Notes: generated by a model from the letters alone, not told the origin. Shown: positions 27,769 through 37,909, counted from the first letter of the stretch. The stretch is DNA of 64,000 nucleotides from Alteromonas sp. C1M14 (GCF_018860965.1 NZ_JAHKQF010000011.1:62001-126000), one strand, 5' to 3'. Numbers and translations are program-made.

Positions 27769-29426
27769 TGATGAAAAACAAGCGGTTAAAACGCTGGTTA
27801 ACCCAAATGGGTGGGCTTGCCACAGCGGCTTTATTGACGCTGTGTAACGCCTCTTACAGCATGGCGCAGAGCGCCGAAGACAAAGCCTGTGGCATGTTGA
27901 AATTTGTCGATTTTTCGCAACTAGAAAACGGTGATGCCGCCACCAGTATCACTAGCGCCACCTATGTGCGGGATCAATCCCTGAGCGAGCAAGACCAGCT
28001 CATGACCTACAAATACAGTATTTTGATGGCTGCGCCTGTAGACCGTCACGTGGAAAAACTGCCCGCTCACTGTAACGTCGAAGGGTATATCTCGCCCACT
28101 ATTCGTTTTCAAATTCGCTTGCCTGCACAAGAAAACTGGAATCAGCGGTTTTTATTGAGTGCCTGCGACGGTTTTTGCGGCGCGGTGCAAACTCACCGTA
28201 CTATGGCCGGCCTAGTGCGCAATTACGCTACGCTAACCCATGACGGTGGCCACAGTGGTATTGGCTTTGACGGCAAGTGGGCCAAGTCTAATCTGCAAGG
28301 AAAAATTGATTTTGCTTACCGCGCTAACCACGTATTAGCGGTGGCGGCGAAGGCCATTATTGCCAGTTATTACGGCGAGTCCGAGGAGTATTCGATTATT
28401 GCTGGTTGCTCAAAGGGCGGACAAGCTGGAGTGATGGCCGCCCAGCGCTATCCACAAGACTTTGACGGGGTGATTGCCCGCGGACCAACCATTAATTACA
28501 CCAAGGTCAATTTGATCAATTGTATGGATAACGCCAAGGCGGTTCTCGATGAGAACGACATGCCGATTATGGATGCCAGCTATGCAGGGTTTATTCACGA
28601 CAGCGCGGTGGCTGCATGTGACGCGTTAGACGGTGTTACTGACGGTGTTATTGATGATCCTCGTCGCTGTGAGTTTGATCCTAAAAGCTTGTCTTGTGAG
28701 GTGAATGATCACGAAAAGTGCCTTACCGAAGCGCAGGTCGATACGGTAACGCAATTGTACGCCGCTTCTTACGACAGTCAGGGCAATGAGCTCTACGGTG
28801 GCTTGCCCATTGGATCTGAAATTGAGTGGCCGTGGTGGGTTATGCCCATCCCTGGTAGCCCCATGAAGCCAGTACATTATTATGCCGCCACCGAATACAT
28901 GAAGTACGTGGCTTATCCCAATGAATCGGGCATTGATAACTGGCGGGATTTTTCCTACGAACAGGAAAAAGCCCGCTTAACCGAAATAACGCCATTAATG
29001 GATGCTGACAACCCTGACTTGCGCGAGTTTCGCGATAGTGGCGGCAAGATGATTGTGTTACACGGTTGGTCTGATGCGGCTATCCCCGCCCATGCCAGTA
29101 TTAAGTGGTACGAGGATGTAATGCAGTTTATGGGCGGCGTTGAGGCTACCCAAGACTTTGCGCAAATGTATCTCTTGCCCGGCGTAACCCATTGCGGCTA
29201 TGACGCCACTGGGCCCAATGTGATGGATGGCATGGCGGTACTCGAGAAGTGGATGGCAGAAAAACAGGCGCCTGAGTACATAGTGGCCACTAAAAAAGAT
29301 GCTAAGGATATGGCGGTAATGCGCACCAAGCCCATTTACCCGTACCCAATGCAAGCCACATACAAAGGCAGCGGAGACATCAGTAAAGCGTCCAGCTATA
29401 GGCTAAAGCAGCCACAGGCTGATTAA
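27768..29426 (+). CDS. Secreted tannase/feruloyl esterase-family alpha/beta hydrolase (copy 2)
   Basis: Encodes 552 residues, paralogous to the gene at 15663 over its whole length. It has a signal peptide ending near SMAQS, the IIAGCSKGGQAGVMAAQRYP elbow, HGWSDAAIPAHAS and PGVTHCGYDATGP as likely acid and His regions, and several conserved Cys pairs. The start overlaps the M20 gene stop by one base, so the two are translationally coupled. A hairpin with a U-rich tail at 29489 probably ends the unit. Two different esterase copies, each tied to a different receptor operon, suggest either related substrates or sequential steps. Substrate is not deducible. Confidence 0.85.
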   Translation: MMKNKRLKRWLTQMGGLATAALLTLCNASYSMAQSAEDKACGMLKFVDFSQLENGDAATSITSATYVRDQSLSEQDQLMTYKYSILMAAPVDRHVEKLPAHCNVEGYISPTIRFQIRLPAQENWNQRFLLSACDGFCGAVQTHRTMAGLVRNYATLTHDGGHSGIGFDGKWAKSNLQGKIDFAYRANHVLAVAAKAIIASYYGESEEYSIIAGCSKGGQAGVMAAQRYPQDFDGVIARGPTINYTKVNLINCMDNAKAVLDENDMPIMDASYAGFIHDSAVAACDALDGVTDGVIDDPRRCEFDPKSLSCEVNDHEKCLTEAQVDTVTQLYAASYDSQGNELYGGLPIGSEIEWPWWVMPIPGSPMKPVHYYAATEYMKYVAYPNESGIDNWRDFSYEQEKARLTEITPLMDADNPDLREFRDSGGKMIVLHGWSDAAIPAHASIKWYEDVMQFMGGVEATQDFAQMYLLPGVTHCGYDATGPNVMDGMAVLEKWMAEKQAPEYIVATKKDAKDMAVMRTKPIYPYPMQATYKGSGDISKASSYRLKQPQAD

Positions 29427-29488
29427 GCTGGTGGCTGAGTCATTCGCTGTGTTGAATAACAAAAACAATCAGCACTAACTCCCTATTT

Positions 29489-29527
29489 AAAAGGCAATTC
29501 TGCAGTGCAGATTGCCTTTATTTTTTT
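29489..29527 (+). terminator. Rho-independent terminator after second tannase gene
   Basis: AAAGGCAAT and ATTGCCTTT form a nine-base-pair stem around a loop that itself contains CTGCA/TGCAG, followed by a run of T. It lies just 12 bases before the start codon at 29539, so transcription of that gene might also pass through it as an attenuator. Confidence 0.65.
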
Positions 29528-29538
29528 GAGGTGAAAAA

Positions 29539-30141
29539 ATGAAAGTATTACAGTTTATTGTGGTTACTTGCGCGGCATTAATGGTTTGCCTACCCAGTGA
29601 GGCCAAAGAGGTTGCCAAGGCCTATGAGATGGCTGTGTTTAATGGTGAACAAGCTCAGTCGGGCGGTCTGCCACTGGCCTATCCGGGCGATCGTTATCGC
29701 TACACCTTTGTGCTGGATGATGAATATAGCCAAGACTCGCAGATGTACATCAAAAACGCGATTGTTGGCGTGCATATTATTGACGAGGATTGGCATGCCG
29801 AGCAGGGTGACGGCGAGCCTGAATGGGGCACTATTTTAATTGGCGATACAGCTCGTACATGGATTAAACCCGCCCACCTAACCAGTTATGACTACCACCA
29901 AGGTGACACGCCGGTTATCACCCAAGGCATTGAAATTCAGAGTGAATATGAAGTGTCTAATTACGCTGGTGGCGTTCCTCCTTACATTTTTGCCGTTACC
30001 GAAGAGGTAGAGCAAAACCGCTACTTAACGGTGGAGGTTATCAACACTAACGCCAAGGGCGAAACAACCATGACACCGCCCTATGGCGATTTTACCCTTT
30101 TGCGAATTGGCTTGCGGGTGGTTTGGGCAAGTCGAGAATAA
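29539..30141 (+). CDS. Secreted protein of unknown function
   Basis: Encodes 200 residues with a clear signal peptide (MKVLQFIVVTCAALMVCLPSEA) and a GAGGTG ribosome-binding site. The mature part is acidic and rich in aromatic residues, with YPGDRYRYTFVLDDEYSQD and TLLRIGLRVVW; it has no cysteines and no membrane helix, and looks beta-rich. I do not recognise a family. It lies at the end of the receptor/hydrolase block, just past a terminator-like hairpin, and converges on the DUF1338 gene. A role as periplasmic accessory or binding protein for the island is possible but unsupported. Confidence 0.65.
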   Translation: MKVLQFIVVTCAALMVCLPSEAKEVAKAYEMAVFNGEQAQSGGLPLAYPGDRYRYTFVLDDEYSQDSQMYIKNAIVGVHIIDEDWHAEQGDGEPEWGTILIGDTARTWIKPAHLTSYDYHQGDTPVITQGIEIQSEYEVSNYAGGVPPYIFAVTEEVEQNRYLTVEVINTNAKGETTMTPPYGDFTLLRIGLRVVWASRE

Positions 30142-30150
30142 ACGCTGGCA

Positions 30151-30183
30151 ATACCCATTCACCTTAACAAGGCGGATGGGTAT
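30151..30183. terminator. Bidirectional hairpin between convergent genes
   Basis: ATACCCAT pairs with ATGGGTAT, with an inner CCTT/AAGG extension. It lies between the stop at 30141 and the convergent stop at 30207. There is no long T run, so this is a likely but not certain terminator. Confidence 0.5.
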
Positions 30184-30206
30184 CACTAAACACGTATATG
30201 TAAGGG

Positions 30207-31013
30207 TTATTGCGCGTCGGTACTTTCAAAGATTTTATCTGCCGAGGCGGCAATAAACCCTTCATAGCGCTGGCCTGAGGCATTGGTAAAGCGTTGGGCA
30301 AACTCATAAAAGCACCCCGGTATAAGGTGATCACCGTCGCTAAAGGTACACTTTACCCTGTCTGCCATGGTTGAAGATTGGGCTAACAATACCTCGGCTC
30401 CCCCTTTGATTTCACCGCCAGATTGGTTGAGTACAAAGCCATTGTCTTTGAGCAGCGTATTGAGTTGGGGCAAGCTGGTGATCTGTTCGAGATGATTCAC
30501 ACTTACCGTAAAGTGGTTGGCGTGAAACCCCCACGCGGCGGTCCAAGCTGCATATTCTGACTCACAAAGAAGTTGTTGGTACTCGTCGTAGCGCAAGGGC
30601 CATAAACGGCCGGCGTAAAATACCGAACAGGTATTGATTTTTTCTGCACTAATTTGGCTAACTAATTTTTTTATCAATACTCGATTGGCAGTGGATAGGG
30701 CCTCGGTGAGCAATTCGCTAATAAATATTTTGGGCTGGGTATTGTTGGGGTATTCGAAGTGTTTGGCACGCAAGTGTTTACCGGGGAAGTCGTAACTGCC
30801 TTTTTCGATATAGCCCATTTCTACTAGAAGTGGAGTTAAGCGGTCGAGGTTTATGGGCGCGAGGTTAAAGGTGCGAAAGGCCACGTGATCGTTGCGTACG
30901 TCGGCGTTGTTATCGCAGCTTTGAATCACCTGGTGAACCTTTTCTGCAGAGGGTGACAACTGCAAATAGTCTTGCCACAAGGTGTGAAAAAATGAGTGAA
31001 TGGAATAGGTCAT
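30207..31013 (-). CDS. DUF1338 family protein (2-oxoadipate hydroxylase/decarboxylase-like)
   Basis: Encodes 268 residues matching DUF1338: RNDHVAFRTFNL near residue 40 holds the His and Arg of the metal/substrate site, and GCFYEFAQRF near the C-terminus holds the metal-binding Glu. The characterised member HglS turns 2-oxoadipate into 2-hydroxyglutarate with a vicinal-oxygen-chelate-like iron site. It is 18 bases downstream of astD, so it belongs to the arginine operon, where its substrate is not known; a 2-oxo acid from arginine or lysine breakdown is the natural guess. The ATG has an AAGGTAGA site. Confidence 0.8.
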   Translation of the reverse strand: MTYSIHSFFHTLWQDYLQLSPSAEKVHQVIQSCDNNADVRNDHVAFRTFNLAPINLDRLTPLLVEMGYIEKGSYDFPGKHLRAKHFEYPNNTQPKIFISELLTEALSTANRVLIKKLVSQISAEKINTCSVFYAGRLWPLRYDEYQQLLCESEYAAWTAAWGFHANHFTVSVNHLEQITSLPQLNTLLKDNGFVLNQSGGEIKGGAEVLLAQSSTMADRVKCTFSDGDHLIPGCFYEFAQRFTNASGQRYEGFIAASADKIFESTDAQ

Positions 31014-31031
31014 AGGATCTACCTTAAAGGG

Positions 31032-32489
31032 TTAAAAGGGTAAGCCAGGTGGTTGAGTGCTAGGTAGGCTAAGGGTGTCTTTAGCGACGGTGGCCACCGG
31101 ATAGGCGCAATAGTCGGCAGCGTAGTAAGCACCGGGACGATGATTGCCACTGGCGCCAATGCCGCCAAAGGGGGCGTCGCCTTTAGCGCCCGTAGTGGGG
31201 GAGTTCCAGTTAACAATGCCGGCGTTGATGTGCTGTTTAAAATAAGCAAATTGGTCGGCATGGTCACTGAGCAAGCCAGCAGACAAGCCAAAACGGGTAT
31301 CGTTTGCCAGTGCAAGGGCTTGATCAAAATCCCGGTAACGGATCACTTTGAGTAAAGGGCCAAAGTGCTCTTCATCGGCTACGTTTTGATAAATCGACGA
31401 AATATCGACGATGCCCGGACTGAGCAGGCCCGTGTTGGGTACGCACAATGTCATTGGTACTAACACAGATGCTCCTTGCTGTTGCAGTGAAGCTTGCACC
31501 TCTAGCAGTTGCACGGCAGTTTGATGGCTGACCAAAGAGCTGATAAAGGGCTGTGGCTGGGCATCGTACACCGCGGGCAAAATTTCCTGGGTTTTAGAAA
31601 CAAGACGGCTAAGTATTGCATCGCCGTGTTTACCCTCAGGTAGCAGTAAGCGTCGCGCACAGGTGCAACGCTGCCCCGACGAGATAAAGGCCGACTGGAT
31701 TATGTGGTACACGGCGGCGTCCATATCGGCCACATCGCTGACCACAAGTGGGTTATTTCCGCCCATTTCCAGCGCCAAAATACGTTGTGTTTGCCCTGCC
31801 GCCAATTGATGAATACGTTGGCCAGTGGCCGAACTGCCGGTAAAAAATACGCCGTTAACTTTGTTGTGTGATGCCAGTGCTTGGCCTACTTCTGCCATGC
31901 CTTGTACCAGGTTTAGCACCCCTTTCGGCAAGCCTGCCTCAGACCATAAACGCACCATTTCTACGGCCACTAAGGGCGTGAGTTCACTGGGTTTTAGCAC
32001 TAGGGTATTGCCGGCAATTAAGGCCGGTACTATATGTCCGTTAGGCAGGTGGCCGGGAAAATTATACGGGCCAAATACCGCCACCACACCATGGGGTTTA
32101 TGGGTGACAGAGAAGTCACCATTGTGGCGACTGCCAGTGCGTTCGTGGTAAGCGGCAATACTGATATCAATTTTACCAACCATTGCGGATACTTCGCCGG
32201 TCGCCTCCCACAACGGCTTTCCCGTTTCGGCGGCAATCAATTGGGCCAAGGACTCGGCGTTGTCTTTTAGCTGTTGCAAAAAGGCTTGAACAAAGCCGAT
32301 GCGCTGAGCTAATGAACATGCCCGCCATGGTTCAAAGGCAGCTGTGGCGGCCTCTACCGCACTATCTACCTCTGCGATGGAGGCAGCACAAACACGGTCC
32401 AACACATGGTTTTTGGCCGCGTCTATAGAGTCGAAACTCTGGCCGCTGCCACGGAGCCACTGATTATTTATAAAGTTTGCGTTAATCAT
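31032..32489 (-). CDS. astD: Succinylglutamate-semialdehyde dehydrogenase
   Basis: Aldehyde dehydrogenase of 485 residues, with HKPHGVVAVFGPYNFPGHLP and NTLVLKPSE for cofactor binding, the Glu in LALEMGGNNPLVV and the catalytic Cys in SGQRCTCARRLL. GNGHIVPAL-like and MGGNNP features fit AstD rather than PuuC. It oxidises N-succinylglutamate semialdehyde in the arginine succinyltransferase pathway. The ATG has an AAGGA site. astA lies 14 bases upstream and the DUF1338 gene follows, giving one operon with astC. Confidence 0.9.
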   Translation of the reverse strand: MINANFINNQWLRGSGQSFDSIDAAKNHVLDRVCAASIAEVDSAVEAATAAFEPWRACSLAQRIGFVQAFLQQLKDNAESLAQLIAAETGKPLWEATGEVSAMVGKIDISIAAYHERTGSRHNGDFSVTHKPHGVVAVFGPYNFPGHLPNGHIVPALIAGNTLVLKPSELTPLVAVEMVRLWSEAGLPKGVLNLVQGMAEVGQALASHNKVNGVFFTGSSATGQRIHQLAAGQTQRILALEMGGNNPLVVSDVADMDAAVYHIIQSAFISSGQRCTCARRLLLPEGKHGDAILSRLVSKTQEILPAVYDAQPQPFISSLVSHQTAVQLLEVQASLQQQGASVLVPMTLCVPNTGLLSPGIVDISSIYQNVADEEHFGPLLKVIRYRDFDQALALANDTRFGLSAGLLSDHADQFAYFKQHINAGIVNWNSPTTGAKGDAPFGGIGASGNHRPGAYYAADYCAYPVATVAKDTLSLPSTQPPGLPF

Positions 32490-32503
32490 CTAACAATCCT
32501 TGA

Positions 32504-33529
32504 TTAGCTAAGTGGTGAAAAGCGAATGGGATCGCCACTGTTGAGCTGTAGTAATCGGGCAACCTGCTCGCAGATGTAGACTTGGCCATTATTGATGTCC
32601 ACCCTAGCGTGGCCCATTGTGGCCCTAAACGCTGCAAGCGCCGTGTTCGTTAAGGTGTGGGTTGCTGGGCTTGAGGCATTGTTGTTAACAATTTTACAAG
32701 GCAGCTGGGCACTGTTGCGGACACTTTTTAATGCCTGTAAAGGGGCGATCAAACTGGGACCTGCGTCGAACAAGTCAATATAGTGATTAAACACAAAGCC
32801 TTCTCGCTCTAGCATTTTACGCGCTGGTATCGTGTGCTTGTGAACCTGGCCAATGGCAGCTTGCGCTGCGTCGGGTAGGGTGTGGACATACACCGGATGA
32901 CGGGGAGCGAGTTCGGCAATAAATTGTTTTTCGCCCTTGCCAGTCAGGGTATCTACGGTGGCGAAATCGCAGTGGTAAAAGTGTTGTTGCATCCACTGCC
33001 AAAATGGCGACTGATCTTGTTCGTCGCAGCAACCGCGCAGCTGGGCAATGACGTTGCTGGTAAAGCGCTCGGGGTGTTGCTGCATAAATAGATAACGACA
33101 CTGCGCAAGGAGGCGACCTAAAAAGCGTTGTCGCGCTTGCGGGTGCAGGTACAAACTGCCCACTTCTGAATAGGCACTGTAGTCGGTTGACAGATGCAAT
33201 ACCGGGTGTTGACGGCTAACCTGGAGCTGTTGGCTAATTTGCACATCGGTGCACTGCTTAAAGTGATATAGCGGACTGCTGGCACCGGCACAGGCTTTGA
33301 TTCCACAGGTGCCAATAAGGCGTTGTGAGTGTTGGTCTTCGAGTACAAATAGGTAATGCTCGTTGTCTGGCTGCTTTACACGACTGCCCATGGATTGTTG
33401 CGCCAAGGCTATTTTGCTGGCGAGATAATCGGCGTCGGCCGGCAGGGAGGTAAAGCCTGAGCCGGCTTGCTGTGCAATGAAAAGCAGAGCATCGATATCG
33501 GTGTCGATAATTGGCCTGATCACTACCAT
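32504..33529 (-). CDS. astA: Arginine N-succinyltransferase
   Basis: Encodes 341 residues, the usual AstA length, starting MVVIRPIIDTDIDALLFIAQ, a typical GNAT-fold entry. EVGSLYLHPQARQRFLGRLLAQCRYLFM is the acyl-CoA site, and the late ICEQVARLLQLNSGDPIRFSPL tail is common in the family. It transfers succinyl from succinyl-CoA to arginine. I chose the ATG one base after the astC stop; the open frame extends 13 codons further into astC but without support. astB and astE, the remaining pathway genes, are not in this window. Confidence 0.9.
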   Translation of the reverse strand: MVVIRPIIDTDIDALLFIAQQAGSGFTSLPADADYLASKIALAQQSMGSRVKQPDNEHYLFVLEDQHSQRLIGTCGIKACAGASSPLYHFKQCTDVQISQQLQVSRQHPVLHLSTDYSAYSEVGSLYLHPQARQRFLGRLLAQCRYLFMQQHPERFTSNVIAQLRGCCDEQDQSPFWQWMQQHFYHCDFATVDTLTGKGEKQFIAELAPRHPVYVHTLPDAAQAAIGQVHKHTIPARKMLEREGFVFNHYIDLFDAGPSLIAPLQALKSVRNSAQLPCKIVNNNASSPATHTLTNTALAAFRATMGHARVDINNGQVYICEQVARLLQLNSGDPIRFSPLS

Positions 33530-33530
33530 G

Positions 33531-34778
<1,248 letters not shown>

Positions 34779-34804
34779 TTACATGCCCCTTGTAGTGCCT
34801 ATAT

Positions 34805-34838
34805 AAAAAAAAATCCGCTAAGTACTAGCGGTTTTTTT
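34805..34838. promoter_or_regulatory. Divergent dyad between astC and fecI (shared motif in both directions)
   Basis: Plus strand reads TAGCGGTTTTTTT at 34826-34838; minus strand reads TAGCGGATTTTTTTTT over 34820-34805. Together they form CCGCTA-AGTAC-TAGCGG flanked by A and T runs, which looks like a bidirectional terminator. However, it lies between two divergent start regions and contains the island motif facing each operon, so a regulatory role or a leader attenuator is more logical. Confidence 0.5.
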
Positions 34839-34975
34839 CCTGCCAAGGCACTTAACTTACGAGGCGAATAAAATGAACAATAAAAATATGCCTTTGCCGT
34901 GAGGTTGCAGAAATTTTACACTGATGAAAATCGGTTTTTCTGCTCGTTTAAACATAACGAAAAGCGGTTTACAAA

Positions 34976-35569
34976 ATGCAGGGAAAGAACCAGGCGGACA
35001 ATGATGTGACACCTATTTTAAGGATATTCCGACAACAGGAATCCATTATTAAAAAATACTTGCGGCGTTTTATGTCAAATCGGTGTGATATTGAAGATAT
35101 CTGCCAAGAAACGGTGATGCGCGCCCTAGAAGCAGAAAAGCAAAAGGACATTCAAGAGCCTAAGGCTTTTTTGTTTGGTGTGACGCGAAATTTAATTCGC
35201 AAAAAATTGGATAAAGATTCCCGTTCGTTAATTGATTTTATCGACGATTATATTCCTAAAGAATACAACGCCGTAAGCGCTTCTTCTTTAGAAGAACAGT
35301 GGGACACCACGGATGAAATGGAGCTATTTCGTGAAGCCATTGCCCAATTGCCCGAGCAGTGCCAGAAAGTGTTTGTGATGAAAAAAGTCTATGGTTATTC
35401 CCACAAAGAGATTTCCGCACAGCTGGGTATTTCAATAAGCACCATCGAAAAACACGTAAGTAATGGTTTAAAGCGTTGTAATGACTATATGTTAAAACGG
35501 ACACAAGGAGATGAACCGGTGAGTCAGTTGACCCAGCCCTCTACATTAGCCAGAAAGGGGGTATCATGA
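34976..35569 (+). CDS. FecI-type ECF sigma factor
   Basis: Encodes 197 residues of the sigma-70 ECF family. Region 2 reads YLRRFMSNRCDIEDICQETVM with the following FLFGVTRNLIRKKL, and region 4 reads AIAQLPEQCQKVFVMKKVYG plus HKEISAQLGISISTIEKHVS. It overlaps fecR by four bases (ATGA). FecI-type sigma factors drive TonB-receptor genes when their FecR partner receives a signal from an STN-bearing receptor. The start ATG lacks a strong ribosome-binding site. The likely targets are the island operons, several of which share an upstream motif. Confidence 0.85.
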   Translation: MQGKNQADNDVTPILRIFRQQESIIKKYLRRFMSNRCDIEDICQETVMRALEAEKQKDIQEPKAFLFGVTRNLIRKKLDKDSRSLIDFIDDYIPKEYNAVSASSLEEQWDTTDEMELFREAIAQLPEQCQKVFVMKKVYGYSHKEISAQLGISISTIEKHVSNGLKRCNDYMLKRTQGDEPVSQLTQPSTLARKGVS

Positions 35570-36645
35570 CCAATCGCCATTCAGACGGTTTGAATATGGA
35601 AGCGCACAGCGATATTACTGCTGAGGCGTGTGCGTGGATTGCCCAATTGGAAACAGGTGATTGCACTCGCGCCGATATGGAAGCCTTTAAAGAGTGGGTG
35701 AGCCGAAGCCCTCGCCACGCTGCCGAAATAAAACGAATGGCAAAGCTGTCCATGTCGCTAAATAGCCTAAACGATCTCGCGCCCGCGATGTCCGAAGCGG
35801 CGAAACAACACCGTCAGGTAATGAAAGAGCGCCGTCGACAGCCCAAAATATGGGGGGCGGCTTTGGCGATGAGCTTTGCTGCCTTTGCGTTTTTTGCTTT
35901 TATCTTTATGTTTTCAAAACCCATTGAAACCCAACAGTTTTATACCCGTGTGGGCGAATCTAAAGCGGTTACCTTAGATGATGGCAGTGTGGTCACACTC
36001 AATACCGACAGCCGTATAGAAGTAACCTTTAGTGACGACAATCGCATTGTAAAACTGCTAAAAGGTGAAGTGTATTTTGATGTGGCGGCCAACAAACAAC
36101 GCCCTTTTTGGGTTTATACAAATCAGGATCGGGTGCGGGTTGTGGGCACTGAATTTTTGATTCGCTATTTAGCTGATAATTTTAAGCTTATGGTGACTGA
36201 AGGCATCGTTGACGTGGCAAAAGTCGCCTTAAATACAGCTGCGAGTGGCGAGGAACAACGGGTTTTGATCACCCAGAGTAATAACGACGATAGTCTTTCG
36301 CTAACCGCGGGGCAGCAAATCGTACTTCCACATCAAAGGGATGGGGCACAATTATCTGCTGATCTCATTTCTTTGGTGTCAGAAAAGCAACAACGCCAAG
36401 AACTCTCATGGCAGGATGGTTTTCACGACTTTAGCGATATGGCGCTGGTGGATGTGGCGGCGGAGGTGAGTCGTTACATTCCTGAACAGGTGATCGTTAC
36501 GGATGATGCTGTTAAGGATCTGAAATTTAGTGGTATTTTTCGTGTTGGTGAACCCCAAGTGTTTTTTGATGCACTTAAGCTTAGTTATGGATTAAAAGTG
36601 GAACGTCTAGATGGGAAAACCGTTGCAATTAGCAAGCGTAGTTAA
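35566..36645 (+). CDS. FecR-type anti-sigma/transducer protein
   Basis: Encodes 359 residues. The cytoplasmic N-domain has ACAWIAQLETGDCTRADMEA and FKEWVSRSPRHAAEIKRM, typical of FecR regulators. One membrane helix follows near residue 105 (GAALAMSFAAFAFFAFIFMF). The periplasmic FecR domain has FYTRVGESKAVTLDDGSVVT, LNTDSRIEV and LKGEVYFDVA. A C-terminal STN-like module (FSDMALVDVAAEVSRYIPEQ ... LKFSGIFRVGEPQVFFDAL) ends the protein. It couples the receptor at 19989 (inferred) to the sigma factor at 34976. Its last eight codons lie in a repeat also present at 4341. Confidence 0.87.
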   Translation: MTNRHSDGLNMEAHSDITAEACAWIAQLETGDCTRADMEAFKEWVSRSPRHAAEIKRMAKLSMSLNSLNDLAPAMSEAAKQHRQVMKERRRQPKIWGAALAMSFAAFAFFAFIFMFSKPIETQQFYTRVGESKAVTLDDGSVVTLNTDSRIEVTFSDDNRIVKLLKGEVYFDVAANKQRPFWVYTNQDRVRVVGTEFLIRYLADNFKLMVTEGIVDVAKVALNTAASGEEQRVLITQSNNDDSLSLTAGQQIVLPHQRDGAQLSADLISLVSEKQQRQELSWQDGFHDFSDMALVDVAAEVSRYIPEQVIVTDDAVKDLKFSGIFRVGEPQVFFDALKLSYGLKVERLDGKTVAISKRS

Positions 36646-36866
36646 CGGCTTTATTAAGACATAGCCATTGTTGATTATGGACAGTAGCCCATCACGCTAC
36701 CTTGAGTGAGATAGCACTCAGGTAGCGTTTGCCAATTTAGTGGCGGGATGAGAAAAGCTAAATTAATTGGGATCGGGCCTAATTGCTTACTCGCCTTCGT
36801 CACCATAGATGGCCACAGTTACCTTGCCTGAGGTATCGATGCTAGCGCGATACATGCCTTCAGAAT
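36624..36866. repeat. Direct repeat R3 (fecR end and isoaspartyl peptidase end)
   Basis: Matches 4341-4581 almost exactly, in the same orientation. It covers the last codons of fecR, the convergent spacer (with the inverted repeat GCTACCTTGAGTG/CACTCAGGTAGC) and the last codons of the isoaspartyl peptidase gene. This is the parental copy, because both genes are intact here. Confidence 0.85.
36691..36726. terminator. Convergent hairpin between fecR and isoaspartyl peptidase gene
   Basis: GCTACCTTGAGTG and CACTCAGGTAGC pair around a short AGATAG loop, between convergent stops at 36645 and 36787. It is also copied in R1 near 4410. There is no T run, so it may act as a bidirectional terminator or a stabilising 3' hairpin. 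Confidence 0.5.
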
Positions 36867-37800
36867 TAAAGGGCATGGCAATGTTCCCTTTTCTGTCTAA
36901 TATGATCACGCCACCAGACCCTGCTTCAGGGGATAATACCTTGTGAATGACCTCATCACCGGCTTGCTCAACGGTTAAGCCTGCGTATTTTACGCGGCTA
37001 CAAATATCGGCGGCCACATGGTTACGAATAAAGTACTCGCCGTGGCCCGTTGCCGATACCGCACAGCTTTCGTTATCAGCCCAGGTGCCAGCACCAATGA
37101 TTGGGGAGTCGCCAATACGGCCCCAACGCTTAGCCGTCATGCCACCGGTGGAGGTGCCTGCGGCTAGGTTTCCTTGTTTATCTAACGCCACGGCCCCCAC
37201 CGTACCAAATTTATAGTCCACCACGTCAGGATCAATATTCATGGCGTGATGGTTCTTTAAAATATTTTGCTTCACTTTTTCTAGAGCGTCTTTGCGTCGC
37301 TGGGTGTCAAAGGTGTTATTGGTGGTCATCTCAAGCCCATTAGCCTGAGCAAAATCATCTGCACCAGCCCCGCTAAGCATAACGTGAACCGACTCATTCA
37401 TAACTAACTGCGCCGCGGCAATAGGGCTTTTAGTGCGCTTTACACCCGCAACGGCGCCGGCTTGTCTATCTTTACCGCGCATTATAGAAGCATCAAGCTC
37501 GTGTTCGCCATCCCAAGTAAATACCGCGCCATAGCCGGCATTAAATAAAGGCGAGGCCTCCATTACTTGAATCGCGGTAATCACGGCTTGTTCGCTACTG
37601 CCGCCATTTTCCAATACCCCATAACCGGCTTTTACCGACTCGGTTAACTTAGCCCGATATTGTGCCTCTTGTTCGTCCGACAAACTGGCTTTGGTGATGG
37701 TGCCTGCGCCGCCATGTATCACAAAAGCGATGGGGGATTCTGTTTTAGCGACGGCGCTAAAGGCAAATAAAGTGAAGATAAAAAGTAGTGTGTGTTTCAT
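36787..37800 (-). CDS. Secreted isoaspartyl peptidase/L-asparaginase (Ntn hydrolase)
   Basis: Encodes 337 residues with a signal peptide (FIFTLFAFSAVAKTE). FVIHGGAGTI opens the fold, and the autoproteolysis site lies at FGTVGAVALD near residue 200, with Thr as the new N-terminal nucleophile after cleavage. GTSTGGMTAKRWGRIGDSPI then contributes the substrate-binding Arg and Asp. The family cleaves beta-aspartyl dipeptides and asparagine. Export to the periplasm and its location beside fecR suggest that it handles material imported by the receptors. The 3' end is repeated at 4341 and, as a diverged remnant, at 6059. Confidence 0.88.
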   Translation of the reverse strand: MKHTLLFIFTLFAFSAVAKTESPIAFVIHGGAGTITKASLSDEQEAQYRAKLTESVKAGYGVLENGGSSEQAVITAIQVMEASPLFNAGYGAVFTWDGEHELDASIMRGKDRQAGAVAGVKRTKSPIAAAQLVMNESVHVMLSGAGADDFAQANGLEMTTNNTFDTQRRKDALEKVKQNILKNHHAMNIDPDVVDYKFGTVGAVALDKQGNLAAGTSTGGMTAKRWGRIGDSPIIGAGTWADNESCAVSATGHGEYFIRNHVAADICSRVKYAGLTVEQAGDEVIHKVLSPEAGSGGVIILDRKGNIAMPFNSEGMYRASIDTSGKVTVAIYGDEGE

Positions 37801-37909
37801 AAACGTTCTCGGCTATTTTTAAGATAATCAAAAAACCCTATTACCAATTTACCATAGTGAAAGAGTGAGGTTGGTTGTATTTCACACGCTTAGCTGCGTT
37901 CTGCAACAA

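Noticed and set aside
34805-34838. Simple rho-independent terminator
   Set aside because: Stem and T tract fit, but it lies between divergent starts with no gene ending there; a regulatory or attenuator reading is preferred.
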